Shown: positions 31,476 through 43,835, counted from the first letter of the stretch. The stretch: DNA of 64,000 nt from Immersiella caudata (GCA_030512335.1 JAULSU010000001.1:4712001-4776000); one strand, 5' to 3'. Notes: a model not told the origin generated them from the sequence alone. Program-made: numbers and translations.

Positions 31476-32123
31476 TCAACGATACGACTTCTGGAATCTG
31501 GAACGGGCGCCCTTTCCACCAAACTTCTTGGGCTCGCAACGGCGGGGGTCGGCAACCAAAAGGCTGCGGTCGAACTGAATGAGAGCAGTCTTGAGGGTGC
31601 TCTTGGAGTGCTCGTCGACGTACTTGGCGAAGTAGGCAACCTAAGAATATCATGTTAGCGGCGTCGTTGCTTCGAAAGATCGTTCGCGCTCGCGCGGCGT
31701 GAATTGGGTGTACTGACGATGGCCTTGGCAATCTGCATTGAAACAAATGATTAGTATTCCCGATTTGTGAATTGAATCGTGCCGTCGGATAGCAGAGCGA
31801 CTCACCACCTGGCGCACAGCATAGACCTGCGAAACATGACCACCACCGGAGACCTTGATGCGGATATCGACACCGGCAAACTTATCAAGACCGAGGAGGA
31901 GGATGGGCTCGTAGAGCTTGGCCCGGAGGATCTCAGCGGCGAACAGCTTGAGAGGGGCGCCGTTGACCTTGACGAGGCCCTTGCCCTGCACGCACCGCGC
32001 GACGGCTGCAAATCGTAATTGTCAGTAAATTACTGAGCATCGCTGCGACTTCGAAGCCTGAAAATGCGTACCGGTAGCGTTCTTCTTCTTGCCGAAAACT
32101 TGGACTGCCTGTGGTGCCGACAT
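31476..32123 (-). CDS. RPS16: 40S ribosomal protein S16 (uS9)
   Basis: Small-subunit ribosomal protein whose C-terminal tail reaches the P-site tRNA. Exons: 32123-32072, 32005-31806, 31732-31718 (15 nt) and 31640-31476, giving 143 residues, the same length as yeast S16. The N-terminus is MSAPQAVQVFGKKKNATAVA, then ARCVQGKGLVKVNGAPLKL and DIRIKVSGGGHVSQVYAVRQ. The 15-nt exon encodes exactly IAKAI, restoring RQV-IAKAI-VAYFAKYVDE, as the family requires. The C-terminus GARSRFQKSYR is the universally conserved tail. All introns have clear branch sites (TACTGAC, TACTAATC, GCTAACA). A donor 3 nt upstream (GTGGTG) would drop one residue, but GTGAGT is better. Upstream lie two CACGTG boxes. Confidence 0.97.
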
Positions 32124-33654
32124 CTTGACTGTGCTGGGGCAAGATACCTTCCTGTAGTGTCGTCGGGTCGAACTTGATTTTCCTTCGTTAAAATTTGTGT
32201 GGGAGGGGAAAACAGGATGGGGCTAGTGGGCTCACGTGCTTTGGACTGCGGCTGGCAAGGGCTGAAGGGCACCATAATTTGGGGACCCATTCATCACGTG
32301 ACTTAAGGGCCTCCCTCAAGCTCGCTCTGTGTGGTCAGACTGCAAACGCCGACTTGTGATGAATAACACCACTGATACCAACTGTATGACTGTGGTATAT
32401 ACCGCGAGTACTCGCTATAGGTGACTGAATCTACGGAAATACCGACTGCAATGGAAGTGCGCTGGTAAACCCGTGCCATCAAATGAATCTCTTCGATTTG
32501 TACGTGCGCAGTCACATGATATGGTAAGACCGAGAGCAGCACGTATTCAAGGGAGCCAACAGAGAGGCCTGCTATATCCCGGTCTGCGGCCGAAGGGCCT
32601 AGCGAATTCTCGACGCATAGTGTAGAGCTCGCGAAAGCATTCATCGTACGAACTAACAGGTTCCCAAGGCCATCATACCATAGTATGCGAATGTGTTAAT
32701 GTTGCTAGTATGTGTGGCACTGATCTAGGATGCCAGGCTTGCCGGCTTGTGCATGACGAAATATACCAGCCGCTACATGTAGAGAAAGTGGTCGTATCGA
32801 AGGGGTATACAGCGACACGCGCTCCTCCGTACTTCCTAGATGGTGAGAAAGCCACGGCGGGGGGCGGGGAAAGCGTAGGTATGCCAAGCTCACTGAGTGA
32901 GGTCCCGTCTTGCCACCGACATCATCAACGAAACAAAGCCCCTTTCACGCTAGACGAGTTTGCAACATGCTGCGCCCGAAGTCCCGATCACACAAGGTGT
33001 TGATGTGGAATCCCTTTGTCAGGTGCCTCCCGCTTGCATCCTATCTGTGGCTGAGACTGAGCGTATTCACCGTCGTCCCGAAGACAATGGAAGTTCGAGA
33101 GCGTATTGAGGCGATTAAGCAATCCCCGCACAAGCAGGGAAATGGCTTGGCTGGTGGTATTTCACGATCTTGGCGGGCTGCCTCCGACCCTGATTCGGTG
33201 TTGTGGTTGTCTCCGATAGGCTGTCTCGGCTGGTGTGGTGCCGTGATCAGTCTCTCGTGGTTTTCGGGGTCTGCTCAGCCACAATTGACCACGTTGATCC
33301 GCGGTTGCCCGTCATCGTCAGCGAACGCTAGGCCATGAAGTAATGCCACCCGATTTGCTGCACAAACCACACGTCTCGGCTGCTCCCTGGCGTGCTGCTC
33401 CACAGTGCAGGAACTTTAAGGACGTCACCCATTTCGCTCTGCAATCAAGATCCTCCTACCTCCCGCCACTCAAATCTGTCGGAACTCCCTTCGACAATCC
33501 AACCAAACTACAACAACGATCAATATTTCAAGAAGCATTGATCGAGCGCAATCGTCAGGCACTTCTTCATTGCATACTGCATTTCAAGCAAATCTTCAGA
33601 ATCGTCAAAAAACGATACATTTTCGGAAACATCGAAATACAGCGCCGCACACTG
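32124..33654. other. Divergent interval between RPS16 and the RCR-like gene
   Basis: 1.5 kb containing the RPS16 promoter (CACGTG boxes) and the leader of the next gene. The frame of the RCR-like gene is open upstream to 33343 but shows no family similarity there. No other gene is supported. Confidence 0.5.
32233..32301. promoter_or_regulatory. Two CACGTG boxes upstream of RPS16
   Basis: CACGTG at 32233-32238 and an 8-bp palindrome TCACGTGA at 32294-32301 lie about 110 and 170 bp upstream of the start codon. CACGTG is the Cbf1-type E-box, used at ribosomal-protein promoters in some ascomycetes. Function here is inference. Confidence 0.5.
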
Positions 33655-34215
33655 ATGGCTCCCTTTGAGCAACTGGCCCCCACGGCCAACAAGCGCGAGC
33701 TTTATTGCCCAAGTGGCTACTATCTCAGCGGCACTCGATGCTATCCCAATAACTCTGGCTGGTATTGGTGGGGGAGATGGGTGTTCGCTGGTCTCCTCGT
33801 GCTTTTCGTCATCGCGCTCCTCTTGCTCCTTGCGTAAGTCGCTCAAACATGTCCGCTAGTCTATCTGATCGCGCGCTGACGAATTCACAGACGCAACTCC
33901 CGTCGTCGCCGTCGCCAAGGAATTGCGCCGTTGAGGGGAACTGGCTGGATGGCCCCTGGCCCACCACCGCCCTACTACCCACCGCCGCCTCAGTATGGCG
34001 CGCAGCCCACTGGGCCTGTCTATCCCCAGGGCACTGGGCAGAAGTTCAACCAGAACGACGGCTACTATGCCAACCAAAATCAGGAGGGAACTCAACTTCA
34101 ACAGCCACAAAACACTTATCAGCCACCGAACAACTATCCTCCGCCGAGCGGCTATCCACACAACGGCGAGCCTGTTTACTCGCCGCCTGAGGGTCCTCCC
34201 CCGACTAGGAAGTGA
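33655..34215 (+). CDS. RCR-family single-pass membrane protein
   Basis: 167 residues from exons 33655-33833 and 33891-34215. The order fits the RCR family (yeast Rcr1/Rcr2: Congo-red resistance, chitin deposition, endosome-vacuole trafficking). A short luminal Cys/Tyr/Trp-rich stretch (CPSGYYLSGTRCYPNNSGWYWWGRW) leads into one membrane segment (VFAGLLVLFVIALLLLLA). A strongly basic stop-transfer run (RNSRRRRRQGIAPLRGTGWM) follows, then a Pro/Tyr/Gln/Asn-rich cytosolic tail with PPPPYYPPPP and PPxY-like pieces that could recruit a Rsp5-type ubiquitin ligase. The ATG at 33655 was chosen because similarity starts there. The intron separates the membrane segment from the basic run, and unspliced reading stops right after the membrane helix. 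Confidence 0.82.
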
Positions 34216-36383
34216 GAAAGAGAAAAGGTGCCACGAAGGGTGGGAGATGGTGAGTACGCCTTCTAGCGGGTAGGCGTAGCTGGGTAGCGCGTCGCGGACC
34301 GTCGGGTGACTTGTTGCGGGTTTTACTTGTCGGTGGATATCACAGGTGTGTGGGGAGGAGGGCTGGGGACAATGGAATCGATTCCCCTATGTATCTAAAG
34401 ACTTTCAGGTTGCGACTTAACATTTTAGTAATATGCGTGTATGCCTCGAAGGCGATTTTTTCCAGAAGATGTCGGCAGTTAGGCGAGGGATCGCCGTTCA
34501 GGTTGCCGTTGTGCTACGGGACAATGTACATTTTCGGTATACACTTCGATGATGAAGATATGAGTACCTTGGGATCAAGTGATGGTGAAATCCTTAACAC
34601 AGGGCCACCTTTCCAAGTGATGACACGCTGGAGCTCTGGATTTAACCCCCATGGTCTCCACCAGCTTGTCCTAGTTCATCCTGGTCCGGGTGTGAAACGC
34701 AGTGGATGGTCGATCACCTGTGGGGATTTCAACGGGTTTTGCTCCGGTGCTACGACAAGTCAGGGCCTTGTCTCTCAGCTGCGTGAAACGAGCGGCAGTC
34801 TTTGGGTTCGTCATGCCGAGTCTGTACAGCCATGGGGGTGAGACAGCTCAGCAGCCTCAATTCTTTCTCAATTTCCACCTACTGGTGACGCTCGAGGAAG
34901 ACTATGTAAATCCAAGCCCTTTATGATCCAGGTATGAACTCAACTTAATTTTCGTTCGCTGATGTGCTGTTTCTCCAATAGCTGTCACCATGAGTGGAAA
35001 TCGCGGGTGACGATCTCCCAGCGCACGAGCAAGTCCGTGAGGCTGTGACCGGCCCCCTGCAGAGATTCTTGGACAATTGTCTGTGGCTTGCAGGAAGAGT
35101 ATCACCGTCAGCCGCTGCGTTCGGGATGTGTAGCGACGCTTCCTTGGACTCGAGGTTATGTTGTCCATCTCATATGGTGGCTAAGCCATCATTTCAGCGT
35201 TGAGATTACCGTTGTCCGAGGCATTCCACTACCTAGGTATTCCCGTCAAGTGCAGTGCACAGGAGCCGAGGGGTACATCTAAGGGTCCGCAATTTCGATT
35301 CATGCTCGCGATCTTCTTGCCTTGCTGCAGAGTGCCCCTGTTGGTGACTCGGGAGAAGAGCCGACATACCAGCATCTGAGCTGAACATCACAATCCGATT
35401 CTCCGGGGAACTCATGTGTGTGCATATTCTCGGCGCGGGACCTCTTCATCCTTCTATTTTCGCCGCCTCGCGTAAAAATGGAAGCACTATAGATCTATAC
35501 GGACCAGATGGGTCGGCTGTGCTCTGCGATAAGACCTGAGAGGGAGGGCGGCCACGCTATCCACATTGTGGATTATTAGCTGAGTTGATCTCGTGTGGAT
35601 GATGACAGCTGCAGGTACGAGTGGGAACTGGTTTTCTAAAACGAACACCTGGGGCTTTCAATTTCTACATGGATAATTAAATCACTGCCCGCCGCACACG
35701 CAGGAGCGCATTCTTTTTTGCTTTCCCCCAAGGGCTGAAGCCTACTCAGCTTGCGCCCAGAGTTTCCTTTGGTTTCAGATCTTCACCCCTGGGCTGTCGT
35801 CGTCCAAACAGAAGAACCGAGCTCCCAAAGGCGGGAAGCCTCAATTGAGCACCAACTGTGCGCCCCGACGACCTTGCCACCCCTGCGCCACCATCCCCCA
35901 GACTCCAGTCTCCTCCACCTCCAAGCCCACCGCGCGTCCCTCTTCCCATTCACTCCTTTTCGCTATCACCTCATTCGATTACGCCGCTCGTTTTTTTTTC
36001 TACGCGGCACTGTCATTGCGAATCCGCGCTGTCGTCTCTCTCTTGACCACAACGGGGCTCGCAGCTTGGACAGCTGGCTGATCCGAAAACCAGACTCGCC
36101 CAGGACTTCAAGTTTTAGCCTGTCTGTCACTGGGCGATCAGACACACTGAACCACGCAAAACTGAACCGCTGCCGACACAATGGAGCTCTAGCATTCGTT
36201 ACCGCTCCTTCTCTGCATTGTTCCTTGATATTCTCGCCAGCTTGCAGGAATTTTGCATTTTGCTCCTCTTTTTCTTCTCCACCGACACCAGAAAATCACC
36301 ATACGACGTCCGATCCCGACGACTGCTCTTACGCCGCTGTACTTTGACGACGAGGGACAGCTTGCCGCGGGCAAACCCTCGAA
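34216..36383. other. 2.2-kb intergenic interval
   Basis: No gene supported. The last ~650 bases (35.7-36.4 kb) are C/T-rich and look like the transcribed leader of the gene at 36384. Confidence 0.5.
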
Positions 36384-38056
36384 ATGGCCGTCGAAGAGGC
36401 AATGAGACGGAGCCTGCGGGAGGGGTTCGTGGAGCTGCTCGTCCGCAGCCTTCGGCCCGCGATTGAACCCCGGCAGGACATTGTCGGCAGCGTCGACAAT
36501 GTGAAGAATGCGTTCTCCAGCTGGGATAATTGCATGGCGGCGACCTATTGCAAGTGAGTTTGGGCCGAAGAACGTCACGATAGACCGGCTTTTCCGGGTT
36601 GGTGCCCTTGCTGACTTGCCCGCCTACCAGATGGCCCGTCATCGCCATTATGATCATTGGAGGGTTGATCATCTTCTCAGTCGTCTGGTGCATCATTCGG
36701 TGCGCCTGTTGCGGTCTCTCTTGCTGCTGCTCGTGCTGCAACTTCCTGAAGTGCTGCGGCAACTGCTGCGGGTGCTGTGATCCTCCGCGAGGCAAGCGAC
36801 ACAAGTACCTCGATGAACCCTACATCCCGCCGAATCAGGGTTACAAAGTCCAGCCCCCGATGAACCCTCACTTCCCGCCTGTAGCTCCGACGATGACGCC
36901 CGCGACGGCACAGTTCACCGGTGTGACTACTGTCGGAGCAACATCGAATGCCACACCTCAGTATGCCGAGTTTGATGTTAGCAAGAAGGGTGGCGAGGAC
37001 GCACTTCCTGCCATGCCCAGCTGGGAAGGAGCCGACAAAAAGAAGGTCCTGGTTGAAGAGGAAGAGGTTGAGATGAATCAGCTGAAGAAACCCGAGGCCA
37101 GTGGGCAGAACGGAGCACTTGGAGTTGGAGCAGCCGCCGCTGTGTCTGGCACTGGCACGAGCCCTGTCGGCTCTCCCGGCCTCAATAGAAGCCCGTATGG
37201 CCTCCCTCCTGGGGGCCCAGCCAACAACGGATACTTCCCCGCGCCTGGCGTTGAGGCCGACCCCTACGGCTCGAATAGCCGAGACTACTCTGTGGCGGGA
37301 GGCGGTTATGGCCAACCCTCAAACATGGGCGGAGAGCAAGGGTATGGAATTGCGGCTGGGGCTATGGGCGCTGGTGCAGGAAGGCGGTCCCCCTACAACG
37401 ATGGCGGTTATGGTGATACAGGCTACGGACAGCAGGGCCGCGCATATGGAGCGCCAGCCCGGCAAGACAGCTACAACACGTATGGTTCTAGCAGGCAACA
37501 AGGCGGGGGGGCGTACGACGGCTATAACCAAGGAAACCAGGGTTACGATAACCAGGGGAACCAGGGTTACGACAACCAAGCGACCCAAGGCTACGGCAGT
37601 CAAGCGAATCAGGGCTATGGAATGGGGGCTCGCCGCAATTCGCCGCCTAATGAGCTGCCAGCAGATAACGGGTACAGTCAGCCTGCTGCCGGCTATGGTC
37701 AAGATCGACACTCGCCTGCTCCGGCAGCTGGTTATGGACAGGAGAGGCGATCACCCGCGTCTCAGGCCGCTTATGGGAACTACGATAATGCAAGCTACAG
37801 CTCTCAGCCGTACCCTAACGATTCGGCAATGCCCCTACGAGCCCCTCCGCAACGCCAGTACACCAACGATACGACACATAACGTGCTGAATGACGCTGGT
37901 TTTGACTTTGGGACATCCTCATACAGCCGGCCAGCGGTTAGCTCTGGAGGGTACAGACAGCCGAGCCCTGTTCAGCAGCAACAGCCACAGGGTTACCCCG
38001 GATATAAGCCCTACTCCCCGGTAAATTCGAAGCCGCCAGGTGGTAATGGGTGGTAG
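36384..38056 (+). CDS. Cys-cluster membrane protein with Gln/Gly/Tyr repeats ('fibroin-3-related' type)
   Basis: Exons 36384-36553 and 36631-38056, 531 residues. The N-terminus contains DIVGSVDNVKNAFSSWDNCM and leads to one membrane segment (WPVIAIMIIGGLIIFSVVW). Directly after it 15 cysteines fall within 30 residues (36689-36778), arranged as CACC, CCC and repeated CC pairs, then DPPRGKRHKY. Such juxtamembrane clusters are candidates for S-palmitoylation. The remaining ~430 residues are low-complexity, rich in Gly, Tyr, Gln, Pro and Ser, with an 8-residue repeat (NQGNQGYD type) at 37526-37621. Fungal proteins of this architecture are often named fibroin-3 related. The true function is unknown; a cell-surface or eisosome-like role is speculation. 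Unspliced reading opens at 36599 and misses exon 1. Confidence 0.85.
37526..37621 (+). repeat. Four tandem 24-nt repeats (8-residue NQGNQGYD units)
   Basis: Units at 37526-37549, 37550-37573, 37574-37597 and 37598-37621 encode NQGNQGYD, NQGNQGYD, NQATQGYG and SQANQGYG. They lie in the disordered tail of the Cys-cluster membrane protein and could vary in copy number between strains. Confidence 0.85.
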
Positions 38057-40545
38057 TGGCCTGGCGCGGAGAAGCTTGAAAGGAGCAATGCAGTTCTTTC
38101 ATATAGATGGTGTCCTGTCTGTTTATATTTCCTGTTGTTTTGCTTCAAAGGACACATCACATGTGGTATGTACGGGGTTGCATTTGTCACAATTGGGTTG
38201 CGTGCGTAACATTTGACGCCTCGCAAAGACGAAGAGGTCGAAGAGTTGGGGCAGGAGGCGAGGCATCACTGTCGAAGCAGACATCATGTATATTGTTGTT
38301 TCTCTTTCTTCTTTGTCGTTGGTTTCGATGCATATCTTCATCCCCCTTAGCCCGCGGGCCGGCGTTGATTTTGTTCATCTGGAAAGTTGGGGGTGGGAGT
38401 GATCAGTGAGACGGGGACTGTTCATGGGTTGGAGGCTAAAGAGCGAGGAAGAGCAGGAGAAGTGGTGACACCTCTCGGTAGAGGGTTGTGGAAGTCTATA
38501 TGGGATGGAGGCTGTGATATTTACGGTGCTCATCGTTCAGATGCCCTGCTTGGCTATGATACCCTCAGCTTACAAGCCTGGCCAGGTGGCGCTATACTCG
38601 CTCCCTGGTCAGTTAAAAGAAGGATCTTTTCAGTGACTGAACTACAGCTTATTGGTGTTAACTGCTCCATTTGATACGTAACCGTGGCTTGTCGAGTGAG
38701 ACTCGGGTTAAGCAAGGCAGACTTGCATAATTGTTAGCTGTAGTCCGAAGTCTGGATGAGATGAAGTGAGGGCTGATGCTGAACATGAAGTGGACTTGTT
38801 GCCCGAGGTATGCGCGTCAAATGTGCACCACATGGGGACTTAGCTTGCGTTAGATCCGCATATACGCTGTTCTCGTACCGTCGCATGACATCCTCTAGTC
38901 CTAAGCTGGGATGAATCATTTACGAGCAACCGGAAGCAGAAGCACATGCCTTCAGTTTAGGTGATACCAAGCAACAGGTGGTGATCCATCACATTCACAG
39001 GTAAAGTCTCCGCGTGTGGCAAATAGGGCGTGGCAGTGTCACTTCGTGTGTGCTCGCCAAGCTGCCGTGTGTGCGGGAAGGAATGAAATGGAAAAGGGAG
39101 AACTTTCCATGATGGAACTTCAGTGTTCGCTGGAGGCTCTGAGATCTCGGATCTGCGATCTGTGATCTGTCAAGATGCGGAAGGGTGAACCATGAAAGTT
39201 AAGGGGTCTTGCATCACGGAAACGCCTCTTTGACGCCGCTGTGCGTGCATAACGGTTCTTGCTTACAGGCGTGCGTCGGGTGCTCTTGCCCGCGCGCAAG
39301 GCTGCCGAAACCCGTTTTTACCAGTTGGAGGAGGGCTTTTATTAGCAACGTTGGGAACGTTGGGACCGCAAAGGGCGGAAAGGAGGCGGGACATCCCTGC
39401 GGCTTACGCCGCCTGCTCTGTGGCGGGGTAGGTAGCCCCACTCCTACCCGGGAATTTCGAAGGGGAAAGGAAGAAATGACGTTGGTGGTCTTCTTCTGAT
39501 TGAGGTTTTCCATTCTCTCCCGGTTTCATGGGAGGCTGTCTCCGTGGCGCCTGGCGGCTGAGACAGAGCCCATAGGAGGCCCATTGAAGAGACTTTTAGG
39601 GTTTCGGAAGAGGCGTTTGGGTTTCTTTGCCTAGTCTATTCTGATGGGCCTTGTGTTTTTTTCTGTTTGATGGGTCGGGGCGGAGGGAAAGAGAGGCTGG
39701 CCAGCGGTCGTTGTTTGGGCTCCACAAGCTAGCCATGCAAGGAGCACACTGTGTATGTGGCTTGTTGGCCTGTTGGTTCTTTGGGGACGACAACCGGTCC
39801 CAACTTTAACGCGCAGACAATCTGATGGATTGCGCCCGAACCGACACTGAACAAGCGCTGCCATGCTAGACTCGGTGGGAAAAGGGCGCGGAGGAGCCAA
39901 TGAGTGCGAGATTGTTCTGCGCCTCAACCCGGTTGGCGGCTTCGGATGGCCAAGCAATGTGCCAGAGATCGTCGTCACAGACACTGGCTGGAAGCGATGC
40001 GATGTACCTTTCGCCAGCCCTCCAGGTGTCCAAAATCTCTTACGTCGTTGCCTTCTTTCGAGACACCACAGGCACCAGACCAGTCCGTGGGGTCACTTTT
40101 TCAACTACCGATGCTTGGGGCTTCTTACAGGTCATCCTTTTAGATTTTGGTCTAATTATTGGCGCATCCCTCCGCCTCCCACCCTCGCTCGTTTATCCTC
40201 ACGTTAGCTTCCTCGCGCCGTCTATCGTTTGCTCGGCCGAATTCACAGTCCAACAGTCAGTCCAACGGCTAGGCGACCTGAGTGCCAGACGAAAGGCCCA
40301 TCATCGCTGTCTTTGTGCACCGGCGGCCTCGTCATCCCAAGCTTATCCTTGCACTAGGTGATACGCGTGCAACTTTCGGAATCCACACTGGGCCCTGCGT
40401 CTCCAGAATCCAGCCCCTCGAACAGTAGGCCCCCGCCTCGTGCTACCGAACAAAGCGTGCTGCGGACGAGAGGATTAAAGTCTTCTGCCGGCTCTGAATC
40501 TCGTAGCTTCCGTCCTGCTCACCGCAGGCAGTTCAGTTTCTCAGC
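38057..40545. other. 2.5-kb intergenic interval
   Basis: No gene supported. A four-copy 7-bp repeat based on GATCT lies at 39143-39170, and a doubled AACGTTGGGA occurs near 39348-39365. The right end (40.2-40.5 kb) looks like the leader of the DUF8004-like gene. Confidence 0.5.
39143..39170 (+). repeat. Four tandem GATCTNN 7-mers
   Basis: GATCTCG, GATCTGC, GATCTGT and GATCTGT follow each other without gap. Intergenic, with no assigned role. Confidence 0.8.
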
Positions 40546-43500
40546 ATGTCGTCGAGTAAGTCCTTTTCTTTCGGCTCTCCAGGCCGCAATGGCCCTCCCA
40601 ACAGCGCATCCCTCCTCCGCTTACCCTTCCACCGCGCCAAAGAAGAGGAGGTTACCATCACAATTCAAGAGTCTCAGGACGACTCCGGATCGGCGGGTTC
40701 TAGGGCAGAATCGCCGTTTTCCGAGTCAGACCTGGGGGCTTCGGGGACGGCCAGCGGCAGCCCTTGTCGTGACACCACGGCGCGCCGCTCGCCGCTCCTG
40801 AAGCCTAGGCCCACCGAAAAGGGCGACAAGAACGAGAAGAGCGCAAAGTTGGAACGGCGAAAGTCCATGTTTGCCATGTTGACATCTTTTCTTTCTTCGT
40901 CCGCAGATCCCAACGTCTCCCAACAACGCCTCCACCGAAGACCCGTTTCCAGCCAACAGCAGCAACAGCAGGTCCCTGGGGGCTATTGGCAGCCGGTTTA
41001 CGTTGTCAACGGTCCTCCTCCCCTTGCAGGCGCCCCAGCTGCCCATGGTTGGCCAACGACAAGTGACATTCCCCCAGCGCCCCTGCAACCACCCCCGCCA
41101 CCGCCCAAGCTGCCATATGCCCACAACAGGAACGCTTCCCTTCCCAATCCCCCAACAATGTTGAGAAAAGATCCAAAGATGGCTGCGACATCGAGCACCC
41201 CCAGGATGCCTGTTCTCACAGCTACTCAGCCCTCCCCGCCTCGACAGGCCTCACATCAAAGAGGGAGGAGCGCATCACCAAGCCCACGGCCTGCGACTGG
41301 CAAGCTTCAACCAAGCTCGAATCGACTCCAACCTCGACACCCTTCCGCCTCTCCAGTCCCCCGAGGGCGTAGCACCTCAGCCCAGCCTTCGATTGTCCGC
41401 CCTTCAGCTGATGACGCCCCTCGTGTCACCTCTAACCCTACGAACACGGTCCCTCGCTCTTCCGGCTCTAGCGATGGCGATAGTCCGGGTCCAAAGTCCA
41501 AGCGGAGAAGCTGGCTTCCTGGAGGGAGATCCAGGTCGGGGTCCAATGATATGGATGTGAATACCAGGTTAGGAGCGTGGATTATCACCCCTGGCGGCCA
41601 AGCGGACTACAATGCATCCATCTTGACCAGCGGGGACAAGGTAAGCACTCTCAAAGCTGTCCCCATACTTCAATTCCCTTTACTAAACCGAGTCAGGTTC
41701 CCGAGCTCTGGAGCGAAGTCGGTACCGTCTGTGTGTTTCTCCATCCCAAAGAGCGTGGATTGGGGCCTTCATTCAAGGTCGCCGATCACGTTTTCGGCTC
41801 GTCCAGGGTTCTCAATGAGCGGCTACTGTCGGAGAATATGGGTGGAAGCCCCCAAGGGAGTCCCTTCTTGACGGCTGATGATGCTGCACGGCGCCAATCG
41901 CCATCCAATACAAGCCCAGGAGACTACCGGCTCTACCTGCCCCTCGCCAACACGGACTTCGAAACACTTGTAACGGCTAGGAACTTGTTCGCGCTGTTGA
42001 CGAATCAGCCACTGGTCGGGACCAAATCAAATCCCACCGTTTTTGCCGCGCTTTTACAGGTTGCGGGTCTGCTTCGGGATTTTGCGTTCTCGAGCTACGA
42101 TGGGTCATCCTATGGGGATGAGGTCGACGCGGCGTTCGACTCGCTCGTGGAACAGCTTGACGTTGCCGATGTACGGAGCAGCCAGGAGAAGACGATCGAG
42201 GCACTCGTGTTGGCGGAGCAGATGCGGTCCTGGAGTCTCTACAACGAGGCCTTCACCCACGCCGTGGGCAAATACGACGAAATCTTCGAGTTGGACTCTC
42301 CGCTCTGCAGCAAGATATCGGTTAGCACCCGGAACCGCCTGGAGCGGGCTCACCTGGCTCTTATGAACTGCGAGCAAAATGTCAACCAACGCCTCTCATC
42401 CTTTGAGTTTCCTGGACTCTTCGCAGGTATCGCCAATTCGACCTCGCATGATGAATACAAAACTGTCAACTTCAAAGAGTGGAGAAACTCGTTCGGCAGG
42501 ATGCGCAACTTTGTGCTCGCGCACTACAAGGACCTGTTCGGCAACTGGCCGCCCAAGGCTAAGAGCAAGAAGAATCAGTTTTCGCGTGGCGGACTCAATC
42601 GGCAGGCGCTCAAGATCTTGTACTGGGATCTCTGCTCGCTGTACGATCTGTTGGTGGACCGAGAGTGGCCAACACCACGCGCCATTGATGACCAGTCGTT
42701 TGAAGATGGTGAGGGCGCTGTGAAGAGCCCGGCCATTTCGGCGCTCCGCCAAGTTCTCACCGAGTTCGATCACTCTTCGCCGCCCGTTCTACCACCGATG
42801 CCTTTCGACGTGCCCAAACTGCCGACAATGACCGCAATCCGCGAGAACTACAACGACTTGCCATCAAAGCAGCAAGCCAAGTTCGACAAACACTTGCAGT
42901 CGAACGAGCTGCTCCTCCTGCTCATCAAGTCCCGCAACATCGATACCGACTCCCTCCAACGACCCTTCCTCGACGCCTTCAAGGAGTTTGAGCTCAAGGA
43001 AGCCCGCAGTGTCAGCCCCCACGACCTCGCCGACCAGCGCATCGGCCACTGGCTCTTCCTCTACGTCGTCCTGCAATCCCTGCCCATGCTCGTCGTCGAC
43101 GCCCCTGATCTTAAGTACACCGATGGCGTCGAGTACTTCTTGTGCCAGGCACCGCAGGGCAATCCCCCTTGGAACGAAGATGCCGGCGAGGTCCGCAAGA
43201 TGTGGTACCGCGCCGGAGGCCAAAACCTCGTCGAGCTCTCCACCGACGTGGTCATGTTCAGCGTCGAGGGCATTTACACCCGCTCACACTGCTGGGTGGC
43301 CGCTAAACGTTGGGAGTCTTCCTCCCGGCCTGGCTCTGCCGCGGCCGCCGGGCCGATACTCGACCAGCCATCTCTGGAAGCTGATGGCCCTTCCCCGCTG
43401 GTCCCGCCTCGGGCTGTATTCCAAGACATGGATCCCGTCACCAACCCCCACGCCGGAGGCATGTCACCCAAGGGCGGCGCCTCGCCTACCGGATCCCCTC

Positions 43501-43835
43501 TCCTCCGACCGAGAAATGCCCCTGGCCGAGGCGGCAACCACGCCTACCGATGGAGCGTCTCCATGGGCCTCGAGCCGTTGGCAATCGGTGACGACAGTGC
43601 ATCACGCGTGATGAGCGCGGGCTCCGGCCATTCGAGACAGAGCAGTATTTCAGGCCTCGAGGCCATCGCTCCGCCCCACGCGAGACAGGGGTCGAGAACT
43701 CCATCGATCGGAAATCTTCGACAGGCTGCCGGCGGGAACGAGCCTATGTCTGCCCCCGGGCAGGGGCAGAGCACGTTTGATGATATCTTGAAGGGGATGG
43801 AGAAGAAGGAGAAGAAAAAGAGGTCGTTCTTCTGA
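40546..43835 (+). CDS. DUF8004-like protein with long disordered N-terminus
   Basis: Exons 40546-41640 and 41697-43835, 1077 residues. The single intron (56 nt, GTAAGC donor, TACTAAAC branch site) joins TSGDK to VPELWSEVGTVCVFLHP. Residues 1-340 are disordered: Ser/Pro/Arg-rich, with SSQQQQQQ, a PPPPPP tract and basic RSxS motifs typical of kinase targets. From ~345 the protein is folded, with ARNLFALLTNQPLVGTKSNPTVFAALLQ, helical regions through residue ~900 and YRLYLPLANTD, the pattern I associate with the fungal DUF8004 group. The end is again disordered and finishes EKKEKKKRSFF. No catalytic motif is seen, and no membrane segment or signal peptide. Function unknown. A GTAAGT at the fourth codon reads like a donor, but the next acceptor is too close. 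Confidence 0.85.
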
